Shown in pieces: positions 52,044-59,607 of a DNA stretch of 64,000 bases (its first letter is position 1; the number at the start of each line of letters is the position of its first letter). This DNA comes from Flammeovirgaceae bacterium. Its GTDB lineage: Bacteria > Bacteroidota > Bacteroidia > Cytophagales > Cyclobacteriaceae. The stretch spans positions 992,001 through 1,056,000 of the forward strand of contig JACJYU010000001.1 in assembly GCA_020635915.1 (NCBI GenBank), given 5' to 3'. The translations under genes were made by a program, and so were the position numbers. The notes beneath the pieces are model-generated. The model did not search any database and had not been told where the DNA came from. It saw only the letters and a list, made by a program, of their open reading frames with translations.

Positions 52044-52236
52044 GATTGTAGGATTTAATTGTTTAACATTTGATTACCTTTCTTTTCAGCCCTTTCGCCA
52101 GGCTGGCCGGCCGGGTTATTGACGACCGGCAATGCAAAGGTGTAGTGGGAAAAAAAACCAAATCGTATGTTATTTGCTTACTTTCGGTTATATTCGTTAG
52201 TAAACGTTTGTAATCGGGAAATAACCTTCGCGAATA

Positions 52237-52602
52237 ATGGCCAAAAAAGAAGAAAAGGCCTGTCTGGAGTGTGGCGATAAAATTGTGGGGAGGGCCGACA
52301 AAAAGTTTTGTTCTGACCAGTGCAGGGTGTCCTACAACAACCGCATCAACAGCGACAAAACCAATTATGTGCGCAATGTCAACAACATACTGGGCAAAAA
52401 CAGGAGGATTTTGGCCGAACTCAACCCAACGGGGAAGACCAAGGTGGGGCGCAATAAGCTAAGCCTGAAAGGGTTTGATTTTACCTATCACACCGACACC
52501 TACCGTACCAAGGAAGGTGCCTATTACCGGTATTGCTATGAACAGGGCTACCTGGAAATTGACCCCAAAACGGTATTGGTGGTAAAAAAGGATATCAAAT
52601 AA
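52237..52602 (+). CDS. zinc-ribbon protein, hypothetical
   Basis: 121 aa. An N-terminal zinc ribbon CLECGDKIVGRADKKFCSDQC (two Cys pairs, CxxC and CxxxC) is similar to DUF2116-type ribbons. It is followed by a basic asparagine-rich helix (VSYNNRINSDKTNYVRNVNNIL) and a beta-rich end with FTYHTDTYRTKEGAYYRYCYEQGYLEI. Probably soluble, possibly nucleic-acid binding; not characterised. An AAACGTTT palindrome (52203-52210) is about 30 bases upstream. The SDR gene follows after 7 bases. Confidence 0.7.
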   Translation: MAKKEEKACLECGDKIVGRADKKFCSDQCRVSYNNRINSDKTNYVRNVNNILGKNRRILAELNPTGKTKVGRNKLSLKGFDFTYHTDTYRTKEGAYYRYCYEQGYLEIDPKTVLVVKKDIK

Positions 52603-52609
52603 CCGCGTT

Positions 52610-53374
52610 ATGGGCAACTGGTCATTGGAGGGAAAAAAAGCATTGGTTACTGGTAGTTCAAAGGGGATTGGATTGGCCATCGCTGAAGAACTGCTGCAAC
52701 TCGGGGCAGAGGCCATCATGGTGGCCCGTACCGAAAAGGACCTATTAGACGCGGTGCAAATGTTTCGCAAACGGGGGCTGAAAGCAAAAGGCATGGCCGG
52801 GGATATTACGGATGGCGCGTTTAGGACAAAACTGGTAAGGGACGTTGAACGAAAATTTTCCCACCTGGACATATTGGTAAACAACGTGGGCACCAACATC
52901 AGGAAAAAACTTACCGAATACACCGAAAGCGAATACCGGAAAATATTTGAAACCAACTTGTTTGCCCTCGTGGAAATGGCACGTCTGTGCCATCCCCTGT
53001 TGAAGAAATCAGGAAAGGGGAGCATGGTGAACATAGCCAGCGTGGCAGGGTCAGTGGACGTAAAAAGCGGCCCCCCTTATGGAATGACCAAGGCGGCCAT
53101 TATCCAACTGACAAAACACCTGGCCGTGGAGTGGGCAATGGACGGGATACGGGTAAATTCGGTTTCCCCCTGGTACATTGATACGCCCCTTGCGCGGCCG
53201 GTGCTTTCCAACCCCGAAAAGTTGGAAAAGGTCCTCGAACGCACGCCCATGCAGCGGGTGGGCCAACCCGGGGAAATCTCGGGCCTGGTCGCCTTCCTGG
53301 CCATGGACAAGGCCAGCTACATCACCGGCCAGAACATCAATGTGGATGGCGGCATGATGTCAAGCGGGTTGTAA
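52610..53374 (+). CDS. short-chain dehydrogenase/reductase (tropinone-reductase-like)
   Basis: 254 aa. Classical SDR: NAD(P)-binding TGSSKGIG (15-22), NNVGTN after the fourth strand, catalytic Ser in NIASVAG and YGMTKAA (YxxxK). The substrate loop and the end GQNINVDGGMMSSGL are also typical. The N-terminal MGNWSLEGKKALVTG resembles tropinone-reductase and gluconate-5-dehydrogenase-like members. It would reduce or oxidise a keto/hydroxy group; substrate unknown. It is followed 12 bases later by a serine hydrolase gene. Confidence 0.9.
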   Translation: MGNWSLEGKKALVTGSSKGIGLAIAEELLQLGAEAIMVARTEKDLLDAVQMFRKRGLKAKGMAGDITDGAFRTKLVRDVERKFSHLDILVNNVGTNIRKKLTEYTESEYRKIFETNLFALVEMARLCHPLLKKSGKGSMVNIASVAGSVDVKSGPPYGMTKAAIIQLTKHLAVEWAMDGIRVNSVSPWYIDTPLARPVLSNPEKLEKVLERTPMQRVGQPGEISGLVAFLAMDKASYITGQNINVDGGMMSSGL

Positions 53375-53386
53375 TGTAACACGATT

Positions 53387-54637
53387 ATGAAAAAAGCGAT
53401 ACTCCTCATCCTTCTTGCCACGGGCTTGGCCTCCCGGGCACAACCTATTGGCAAAGACCTTGTAGCTGAAGGAATGTCCCTTGAACGGTTGGCGCGGTTG
53501 GACGACCGTATACAACAGGCCATGAAAGACAAATGGTTCCCGGGGGCAGTGGTGCTCATCATTCGCAACAACCAGGTAGTGTACGAGAAAGCCTATGGGT
53601 ACAGTGACCTGGAAAAAAAAGTGCCGTTAAGGCATGATGATATTTTCAGGATAGCCTCGCAAACAAAGGCCATTACCAGCCTGGCGGCCATGATGTTGTA
53701 TGAAGAAGGCAAGTTCCAGCTAGACGATCCGGTCTCGCGGTATATCCCTGAATTCAACAACATGAAAGTGCTGGCCACCTTTGACCAGGCCGACTCAAGC
53801 TACACCACCCGGCCGGCAAAATCCACCCCTACCATAAGGCAGTTGCTCACCCATACCTCCGGAATTGAATATGCGGCCATTGGCAGCATGCCTTTCAATG
53901 CCATCTATGCAAAAGCCGGGATACCCTCCGGGATTGGCAACCATACCGGCCTGTTGGAAAATAAAATGAAAATACTTGGGGGCTTGCCATTGGAACACGA
54001 CCCCGGGGAAGCTTTTACTTATGGCTTAAGCCTGGATTTGCTCGGTTATCTTGTGGAAATATGGGGAGGTAAACCTTTGGCCGAATTTTTCCAGGAAAGG
54101 ATTTTTGGCCCATTGGAAATGAACGATACCTATTTTTATTTGCCCAAAGGGAAGCAAGCCCGGCTGGTGCCCATCTATGAAGAAGTTGGCGGGCAACTGG
54201 AAAAGGTGGCCCGCCCCATTTACGATAACGTTGACCCTTCCTACCCTACCCTGGCAGGGACATATTTCAGCGGTGGGGCAGGCCTAAGCTCCACGGTCCA
54301 GGATTATGCCAGGTTCCTTCAACTTTTCCTCAACCACGGCCAGTACAAAGGGAAGCAATTGATCGGACGTAAAACCATTGAAATGATGCTCACCAACCAA
54401 ACGGGGGCTTTGCCTACTCAATTTGGCCTGGGGTTTCAATTGGAAACCCCGGTAAACGACTACCTCTCGCCCGCTTCGCTAGGGTCTTTCTCCTGGGGCG
54501 GGGCTTTTAACACCAACTATTGGGCCGACCCTAAAGAAAACCTGGTGGCCGTTTTTTATTCACAAATTTATAAATCCCATCACAGGGAAATTGGGGGCCT
54601 CTTTAAAACCCTGGTTTACCAGGCCATTGTGGATTAG
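53387..54637 (+). CDS. serine hydrolase, beta-lactamase/family VIII esterase-like
   Basis: 416 aa with signal peptide (MKKAILLILLATGLASRAQ). SxxK is SQTK in FRIASQTKAITS (about 85-88), the second motif is YGL in FTYGLSLDLLG, where Asn is replaced by Leu, and the third box is WGG in SFSWGGAFNTNYW. A Tyr without YxN and a W-G-G third box point to family VIII carboxylesterase-like enzymes (EstB) rather than true beta-lactamases. Probably periplasmic. It lies 12 bases after the SDR gene and so may share its transcript. Confidence 0.87.
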   Translation: MKKAILLILLATGLASRAQPIGKDLVAEGMSLERLARLDDRIQQAMKDKWFPGAVVLIIRNNQVVYEKAYGYSDLEKKVPLRHDDIFRIASQTKAITSLAAMMLYEEGKFQLDDPVSRYIPEFNNMKVLATFDQADSSYTTRPAKSTPTIRQLLTHTSGIEYAAIGSMPFNAIYAKAGIPSGIGNHTGLLENKMKILGGLPLEHDPGEAFTYGLSLDLLGYLVEIWGGKPLAEFFQERIFGPLEMNDTYFYLPKGKQARLVPIYEEVGGQLEKVARPIYDNVDPSYPTLAGTYFSGGAGLSSTVQDYARFLQLFLNHGQYKGKQLIGRKTIEMMLTNQTGALPTQFGLGFQLETPVNDYLSPASLGSFSWGGAFNTNYWADPKENLVAVFYSQIYKSHHREIGGLFKTLVYQAIVD

Positions 54638-54725
54638 GAAGCCGCTCCGTTACCGCCATCATCGGTGGGGCAATGGGGCCTTGCCTGCAACAAAATTATT
54701 TGCCCATTACGGGCAAAGAACCCAC

Positions 54726-55529
54726 TCAAATATCCGATCGCTTTAGCTTCAGGTAGGCCAGGTAGTTGAAAACGAACGTCCATGCACCGGCAATCAACAA
54801 GGAAGGGATGCCCACATAGTCCTGTATCTCCATAAACACGTACCTGGGAAATGGCATGGGGACCAGGTTATGGATGGACTCCATCGGAAAATAGGGGATC
54901 AGCCAGGGCACATAATCGTCTATGTTGGCCCGTATGATCGCCTCTATCATTTGGGACAACACCAACACCACAATGGTGAGGCCCGACCGCTGGATGACCA
55001 CCCCAAGCAAAAGGGCAAATGATAAAAAAGCGAACACTTCCAGGAAATAGGCCACAAAAAATTCGAGGTCCGTTACCACCTCTGCCATTACAATGGACGG
55101 GCTGTAGATCATGCCTGTCACCAGGCCAATAATAAAAACCATTGCCACGCTCATGGCACTCAAGAGGATATTGGTAAGCACTTTGGAAACCAAAAATTGA
55201 TACCTGCTGAGCCCGTCTATTACATTTTGCCTTATGGTGCGGTAGGTAAATTCATTGGTAATGCTGATCACCACCATGAACGCCAGTATGGCTTTGAAAA
55301 AACCACTAACAAAAGTGATGTTCTGCCACACATCCGGAAAATGGTAAAGGGGTATGCGGGATACGTTTATTTCCGTGCCAAAGCTGGCCCCCATCCTTAC
55401 CAGCCATTTTAAAAACTCCATTCCACTGGCGGTGGTGGTGCCCAACGTAAAAAAGTACAAACCGCACACGATCCAAAAGGTGCGGTAACTGGCCAGTTTC
55501 TTAAGGTCTATTCTTAAAAGGTGCAGCAT
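54726..55529 (-). CDS. ABC-2 type transporter permease
   Basis: 267 aa with six membrane helices (about 17-37, 75-97, 112-140, 150-170, 180-200 and 240-258). FTYRTIRQNVIDGLSRYQFLVSKVL is the conserved cytoplasmic segment of ABC-2 permeases of the NatB/bacitracin-export kind. Its ATG overlaps the ATPase stop by one base (TAATG), so the two subunits are made together. Confidence 0.9.
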   Translation of the reverse strand: MLHLLRIDLKKLASYRTFWIVCGLYFFTLGTTTASGMEFLKWLVRMGASFGTEINVSRIPLYHFPDVWQNITFVSGFFKAILAFMVVISITNEFTYRTIRQNVIDGLSRYQFLVSKVLTNILLSAMSVAMVFIIGLVTGMIYSPSIVMAEVVTDLEFFVAYFLEVFAFLSFALLLGVVIQRSGLTIVVLVLSQMIEAIIRANIDDYVPWLIPYFPMESIHNLVPMPFPRYVFMEIQDYVGIPSLLIAGAWTFVFNYLAYLKLKRSDI

Positions 55530-56419
55530 TACTTTGATTCGGCCAAAATTTCCAGAAATTGTTTCTCCAGGCTTTTCCTCTTGGGCACCAGGTGCGAAGC
55601 GGTGATGCCATTTTCAAAGAGGTATTTGTTCAGGTCCTGGCTTTTGGTGCCCTCCACCAGCACCACCTCATAGTACCCATTTTCGCGTTGCACCGAGGTG
55701 GCGCCCTGAAACGACTTCAATACCTCATAGGGGTCTTTGTCCGCATTCACTTCCACGGTTTCGGTGCCCTTGCCCACGTCCGTCACCGGTCCGGTGTGCA
55801 CCATGTTCCCCTTTTTCAGCACGGCAAAATGAGTGCAAACTTTCTGCACTTCGTCCAACAGGTGGCTCGCCAGTATAATGGTCCGTCCATCCGAGGCTAT
55901 TTTTTTTATCAGCCCCCGTATTTCGGCTATGCCCATAGGGTCCAGTCCATTGGTAGGCTCGTCCAGGATCAGCACTTGTGGGTCGTTGAGCAAGGCAGAA
56001 GCAATGGCCAGCCGCTGCTTCATCCCCAACGAATACGTTTTGTACTTATCGTCTTTCCTATCGGAGAGTTCCACCAGCTCCAACACCCCGGAAACCTGCG
56101 CGGCCGTGGCCCCCTTGATCATGGCGGTAAGCTCCAGGTTTTTCTGCCCGGTGAGGTAAGGGTAAAAGATCGGGTGCTCCAACACGGCACCGATTTTTTT
56201 CCGGGTCTCATGGGTGGGCACCTCGCCAAACCATTTGTAGCTCCCTGCCGTGGGGTTTACCACGCCCATCAACATCCCCAGGGTAGTGGTTTTTCCGCTG
56301 CCGTTGGGGCCGAGCATGCCAAAAACCTGGCCTGCACCCACCTCTAAGCCCATCTTGTTGACGGCACAAAGACGGCCAAAATACTTGGTCAGGTTTTCGA
56401 TCTCTAGTACTGTCTCCAA
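55529..56419 (-). CDS. ABC transporter ATP-binding protein
   Basis: 296 aa. Walker A GPNGSGKTT, signature YSLGMKQRLAIA, Walker B LILDEPTNGLDPMG and the switch His in ILASHLLDEVQ are complete. A C-terminal domain of about 80 residues follows, as in drug or lipid exporters. The first codon is TTG at 56419: no ATG fits, since the sequence ETVLEIENLTKYFG must be included. It lies 11 bases after a DUF4252 gene and shares TAATG with the permease gene. Confidence 0.93.
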   Translation of the reverse strand: METVLEIENLTKYFGRLCAVNKMGLEVGAGQVFGMLGPNGSGKTTTLGMLMGVVNPTAGSYKWFGEVPTHETRKKIGAVLEHPIFYPYLTGQKNLELTAMIKGATAAQVSGVLELVELSDRKDDKYKTYSLGMKQRLAIASALLNDPQVLILDEPTNGLDPMGIAEIRGLIKKIASDGRTIILASHLLDEVQKVCTHFAVLKKGNMVHTGPVTDVGKGTETVEVNADKDPYEVLKSFQGATSVQRENGYYEVVLVEGTKSQDLNKYLFENGITASHLVPKRKSLEKQFLEILAESK

Positions 56420-56430
56420 TCGGGTTGTAT

Positions 56431-57009
56431 TTAGTTCTTGCGCGTACCCCTGGCCCGGTCACGGGGGCCCTGGCCATCGGAAAACGCCTTGACCATTTTG
56501 CCTATTTCGGCACTGTTGTCTATCTCGCGGAACAATTTTGTGACTTTGTTCAACTCCACCTTGCCAAGGATATCCAGCACATATAGGTTGGTGGAATCAT
56601 TGACCAATACCACCATGCCCCTGGTGGTGCCATTGTGTTCGTTTAGCAATACATCAAAATTTTTTCCCTCAAACCGGCTGGTCATTATTTCTTCATAATT
56701 TTCATCCTTGTACCCGCTGGTAAGTTTTTTATAGTCCGCAGGGCCAAAACCGCGCGATCCCTTGTCAACCATCAAAAATTTCATCTTCTCGATGTCTTTG
56801 ATCAAATCGTCAAATTCCTTGTTGCCCGATTGGTTGAGCATCCGCAGGGTGTTTTTGTAAAAGTACAACGTCAGGGCATTGTCAAAGCGCTCATGGAGGG
56901 CCGTGGTGGCCTTTGCCTGTCCATAGGCCTGAAACCCAAAACCGAGCAGGCAGGCACAGGCAAACATTAAGGGCAAGTGGATTTTCATTTGCTTCGTTAA
57001 GGTATTCAT
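56431..57009 (-). CDS. DUF4252 domain protein (first in pair by position)
   Basis: 192 aa from the ATG at 57009; the ATG at 56988 (MKIHLPLMFACACLLGFGFQAYG, a signal peptide) is equally possible. The mature domain has the DUF4252 pattern FDDLIKDIEKMKFLMVD, a central YEEIMTSRFEGKNFDVLLNEH and LYVLDILGKVELNKVTKLFREIDN. Exported protein of unknown function; the family is regularly found in operons with ECF sigma factors in Bacteroidota. It ends in a basic tail (GPRDRARGTRKN). Confidence 0.82.
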   Translation of the reverse strand: MNTLTKQMKIHLPLMFACACLLGFGFQAYGQAKATTALHERFDNALTLYFYKNTLRMLNQSGNKEFDDLIKDIEKMKFLMVDKGSRGFGPADYKKLTSGYKDENYEEIMTSRFEGKNFDVLLNEHNGTTRGMVVLVNDSTNLYVLDILGKVELNKVTKLFREIDNSAEIGKMVKAFSDGQGPRDRARGTRKN

Positions 57010-57074
57010 GCCATTTCCAATGTAAACAGAAAGGAACAAAGGGCAAACCCCCGGCCTGCCCTTTCCCACCATCC

Positions 57075-57611
57075 TTAGTTTTTGTTTTCCTTCTTGTTGT
57101 CCTTTAGGCGCTCCAGGTCCTTCAGGCCATCTATCTCCATCTTGCTCCCGATTTTTGAAATCTGTTTCAAATCTATTTCCCCAAAGATGGACAACATCAT
57201 AAATTCATTGCTCCCCCCTGCGACCATCACCAGTTCCCTGATCTTTCCTGCTTTTTCGTTGATGAAGAAGCGCATGTCCTTGTCTTTGTCGCGTACGTAC
57301 ATCAGTTCCTCATACTCGTTTTTCGGAAGCGTTTTGACAGCCTCATTGTAAAGGTCCCTTGAGTCCCTGGTGTTTTCCTTGGCCAGCACCTTCAGCCCTT
57401 TTAGTTTGCTGATGGCATTCAGCACCTCCTGGTCTTCTTTGTCTTCAAGTTCCATGTTGGTAAACAATCCAAACATTTTGCTTGAAATGGTCACCTGGCT
57501 GAAGCTTTCGTCATTTTGGTACTTGTTGAAGAAGTCCGACACGGCCGCGCCTTGCGCGTACGCGCCCAATGCCAGCAGCAAGGCTGCCCCAAATAGTATT
57601 GTCTTTTTCAT
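57075..57611 (-). CDS. DUF4252 domain protein (paralogue)
   Basis: 178 aa, signal peptide MKKTILFGAALLLALGAYAQ. It carries the DUF4252 features VTISSKMFGLFTNME, LKGLKVLAKENTRDSRDLYNEA and ELVMVAGGSNEFMMLSIFGEIDLKQISKIG. It and the neighbour at 56431 are diverged paralogues in tandem, downstream of the ECF sigma and its likely anti-sigma. The strongly charged C-terminus (KDNKKENKN) is unusual. Confidence 0.87.
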   Translation of the reverse strand: MKKTILFGAALLLALGAYAQGAAVSDFFNKYQNDESFSQVTISSKMFGLFTNMELEDKEDQEVLNAISKLKGLKVLAKENTRDSRDLYNEAVKTLPKNEYEELMYVRDKDKDMRFFINEKAGKIRELVMVAGGSNEFMMLSIFGEIDLKQISKIGSKMEIDGLKDLERLKDNKKENKN

Positions 57612-57632
57612 TTTATGCCTTGTTTAATTTTT

Positions 57633-58148
57633 TTAGAGTTTGGTTTTATCTTTTTCTTCTTTTGCCGCACCGTCCTGAATGATTTTTTCCGCTTCATTGA
57701 AAACGGTGATCCTGCCGGCTTCCTGCCTGGCTTTCCCGAACGTCTTCGAGATCATCAGCAGTGCTTTTTTTGTTTCCTCAAAGGCCAGTTGAGGATCACT
57801 ATAGGTGTCCGCCACTTCTTCGGGATAGGATTTCCTGATTTCCTGCCTGACCAAATAAATGGCTGCCACCAACACCAACACACCGGCAGCGATTTTGGCC
57901 GTGGCCATGGCCATTCTTACCACCTTGCCCCGGTTGGCAGGCACATGGCCCCCTGCCTTGGGGTCAAATCCTGCTTTTTTTGAGGCCAGTTTTTTTTGGG
58001 AATCAAAGTACTTGAACAGCAAGGCCGTTTCTTTCCAATCTTCGGGCACCTCATTTTTGTTGAAATAGTCCCTTAACTCCTGTTCCTCTTCCAATGAGGT
58101 TTCACACTCCCAATACCGCTCCAAAAGCCGCTTGATGTCAGAGTCCAT
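57633..58148 (-). CDS. putative anti-sigma factor, single-pass membrane protein
   Basis: 171 aa. The cytoplasmic N-terminus (MDSDIKRLLERYWECETSLEEEQELRDYF) is the acidic helical pattern that opens many Bacteroidota anti-sigma-like proteins; one membrane helix follows (about 85-104, AMATAKIAAGVLVLVAAIYLV) and the C-terminus is periplasmic. It overlaps the ECF sigma gene and is presumed to hold that sigma at the membrane. ATG 58154 (two residues longer) is an alternative start. Function is inferred from layout. Confidence 0.7.
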   Translation of the reverse strand: MDSDIKRLLERYWECETSLEEEQELRDYFNKNEVPEDWKETALLFKYFDSQKKLASKKAGFDPKAGGHVPANRGKVVRMAMATAKIAAGVLVLVAAIYLVRQEIRKSYPEEVADTYSDPQLAFEETKKALLMISKTFGKARQEAGRITVFNEAEKIIQDGAAKEEKDKTKL

Positions 58149-58650
58149 AAGCATTGATCTTTACCAGTTTTCTCCTTACTGTACTGCGTGCCCTGAACAA
58201 ACTTACTTTTACCTGGTTCATGTCCATTTCCATGATCTCCACAATCTCATTGTAGCTATACCCTTCCACGTCCCTCAAGTGCATTACCTGCCGCTGTTTC
58301 TTGGGCAGTGAAGCGATAAGTTCGTTTACCTGTAGCATACTTTCCGTTAGTTCCGCTTTTTCATGGGGCGAAAGCCCGTCCTGTGCAGCTTCAAACCCAA
58401 GCTCGATCGGCCCTGTTGCCTTTCTCTTTTGTGCCCTTAGCCGGTCGAGGGCCAGGTTCCGTGTCAACCTCATGCACCAGGCTTCCCAGTTGTGGACCTG
58501 GTGCATGGACGACCGCCCATTCCACACTTTTATCAGCACTTCCTGAACGACATCCTCGGCTTCCTCCATGTTGTTCAAAAGCCTCAAGGCAAACCTAAAA
58601 AGTTTGTTTTTTGCAGGTAATACCCTGTTTTCGAAAGCTTTCAGATCCAT
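58138..58650 (-). CDS. ECF-type RNA polymerase sigma factor
   Basis: 170 aa. Region 2: FRFALRLLNNMEEAEDVVQEVLIKVW and EAWCMRLTRNLALDRLRAQKRK. Region 4: LIASLPKKQRQVMHLRDVEGYSYNEIVEIMEMDMNQVKVSLFRARSTVRRKL with helix-turn-helix. It heads an operon with a membrane anti-sigma-like protein (11-17 base overlap), two DUF4252 proteins and an ABC-2 transporter, all on the minus strand. Confidence 0.92.
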   Translation of the reverse strand: MDLKAFENRVLPAKNKLFRFALRLLNNMEEAEDVVQEVLIKVWNGRSSMHQVHNWEAWCMRLTRNLALDRLRAQKRKATGPIELGFEAAQDGLSPHEKAELTESMLQVNELIASLPKKQRQVMHLRDVEGYSYNEIVEIMEMDMNQVKVSLFRARSTVRRKLVKINAYGL

Positions 58651-58676
58651 CGTTCAAAGGCAAGACGCCCCGTAAT

Positions 58677-58684
58677 TAAATTTG
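58677..58684 (+). promoter_or_regulatory. -7 promoter element (TAAATTTG) before the DUF2007-like gene
   Basis: TAAATTTG fits TAnnTTTG; a start near 58691 would leave a leader of about 48 bases. No TTTG at -33. Confidence 0.4.
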
Positions 58685-58738
58685 TTACAATGAAGTTAAC
58701 TATTTTAATGATGGCCATATTTAAGTAAATTGAAGGTA

Positions 58739-59146
58739 ATGGAAAGCGGGAAAAACAGGATCATCGTATTTCAGGCATTCGATACCCTGATACAGGCAAA
58801 CCTGGTCAAAACAAAGCTGGACGCGTACGGTATCCCGTGCTTCCTTTCTGACGAGAACTTTGTCAACCTTTACCCCATCCGCAATGATATTTTCCCGGGA
58901 ATAAGGCTGCATATTTTTGAAAACGATGCGGCCAGGGTCACGGAAATCCTGAGCGAAAACCTGGCTTGCGAAAAAGGGGACGGGGTCAAGTGCCCTGTTT
59001 GCCAATCCACCCGAATAAGTTTGGCCAACTCACGGAAAGGCTGGGCGGCATGGCTGCTGGCCTCCCTCCTGTTTACGGTGTTGCCACAAAAGCGGGTATT
59101 CAGGTGCCAAACCTGCGATGCCGAATTCGACTACGCACAAAGCTAG
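58739..59146 (+). CDS. DUF2007-like protein with C-terminal zinc ribbon
   Basis: 135 aa from ATG 58739. The N-terminal half (IIVFQAFDTLIQANLVKTKLDAYGIPCFLSDENFVNLYPI, then IRLHIFENDAARVTEIL) matches the DUF2007 putative signal-transducing fold. The second half has a split zinc ribbon: CPVCQSTRI and, after a hydrophobic hairpin (WAAWLLASLLFTVLP), CQTCDAEF. It may associate with the membrane. Function unknown. It converges on the next gene with a 4-base overlap. Confidence 0.75.
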   Translation: MESGKNRIIVFQAFDTLIQANLVKTKLDAYGIPCFLSDENFVNLYPIRNDIFPGIRLHIFENDAARVTEILSENLACEKGDGVKCPVCQSTRISLANSRKGWAAWLLASLLFTVLPQKRVFRCQTCDAEFDYAQS

Positions 59147-59427
59147 TTTCCTGCCAGGGGCGACCCGAATATCCCAACGGCCAACTCTGCCCAAATGACG
59201 AGGAACAACCCTACTATGGCCATGCAAAGGATCAGCCTGTTCCTGGCTTTGGGTATCTTTCGTAAAACAAGCTCGCACAAAAGCCCTGTGGCCAGCAAAA
59301 GAATCCCCATTGCCACGAAGTCAAAGGGCGACCAATCCACCTCGCTGGTGAATTGCATGGCAAGGTACGGTACCAGTAAGAGGGCGCCTGCAACGCCCAA
59401 AATGACAATAAGCCTCTTGTTGTTCAT
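59143..59427 (-). CDS. small three-helix membrane protein, hypothetical
   Basis: 94 aa with three clear membrane helices (about 5-24, 34-53 and 64-84). Cytoplasmic loop LRKIPKARNR is basic, fixing the topology. I recognise no family name. It is probably real given the clean helix pattern; upstream lies a group of perfect palindromes (59498-59549). Confidence 0.65.
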   Translation of the reverse strand: MNNKRLIVILGVAGALLLVPYLAMQFTSEVDWSPFDFVAMGILLLATGLLCELVLRKIPKARNRLILCMAIVGLFLVIWAELAVGIFGSPLAGN

Positions 59428-59497
59428 CGGTGAATAATGGATTTAATGGGTCAAATGAAATCGCTGGTTAATATCATGCTGCACATTCCCTTCTTTA

Positions 59498-59549
59498 TTT
59501 TAAATATTTAAAAGTACTTTTAAATACAAAGTAAATGGATAATCCATTT
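59498..59549. repeat. cluster of three perfect palindromes
   Basis: TTTTAAATATTTAAAA (59498-59513) is a perfect 16-bp palindrome. It overlaps a perfect 22-bp palindrome at 59505-59526 centred on AAGTACTT. A third, AAATGGAT-A-ATCCATTT, is at 59533-59549. They lie in the gap between the OmpA-family gene and the small membrane protein. They could be operators or transcript-end structures. Confidence 0.8.
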
Positions 59550-59607
59550 CCCTCAAAACCTTTTTTTAAAAAAGAACATGCTGCTTTGGGGCCGGTGTGC
59601 CCTTTGA

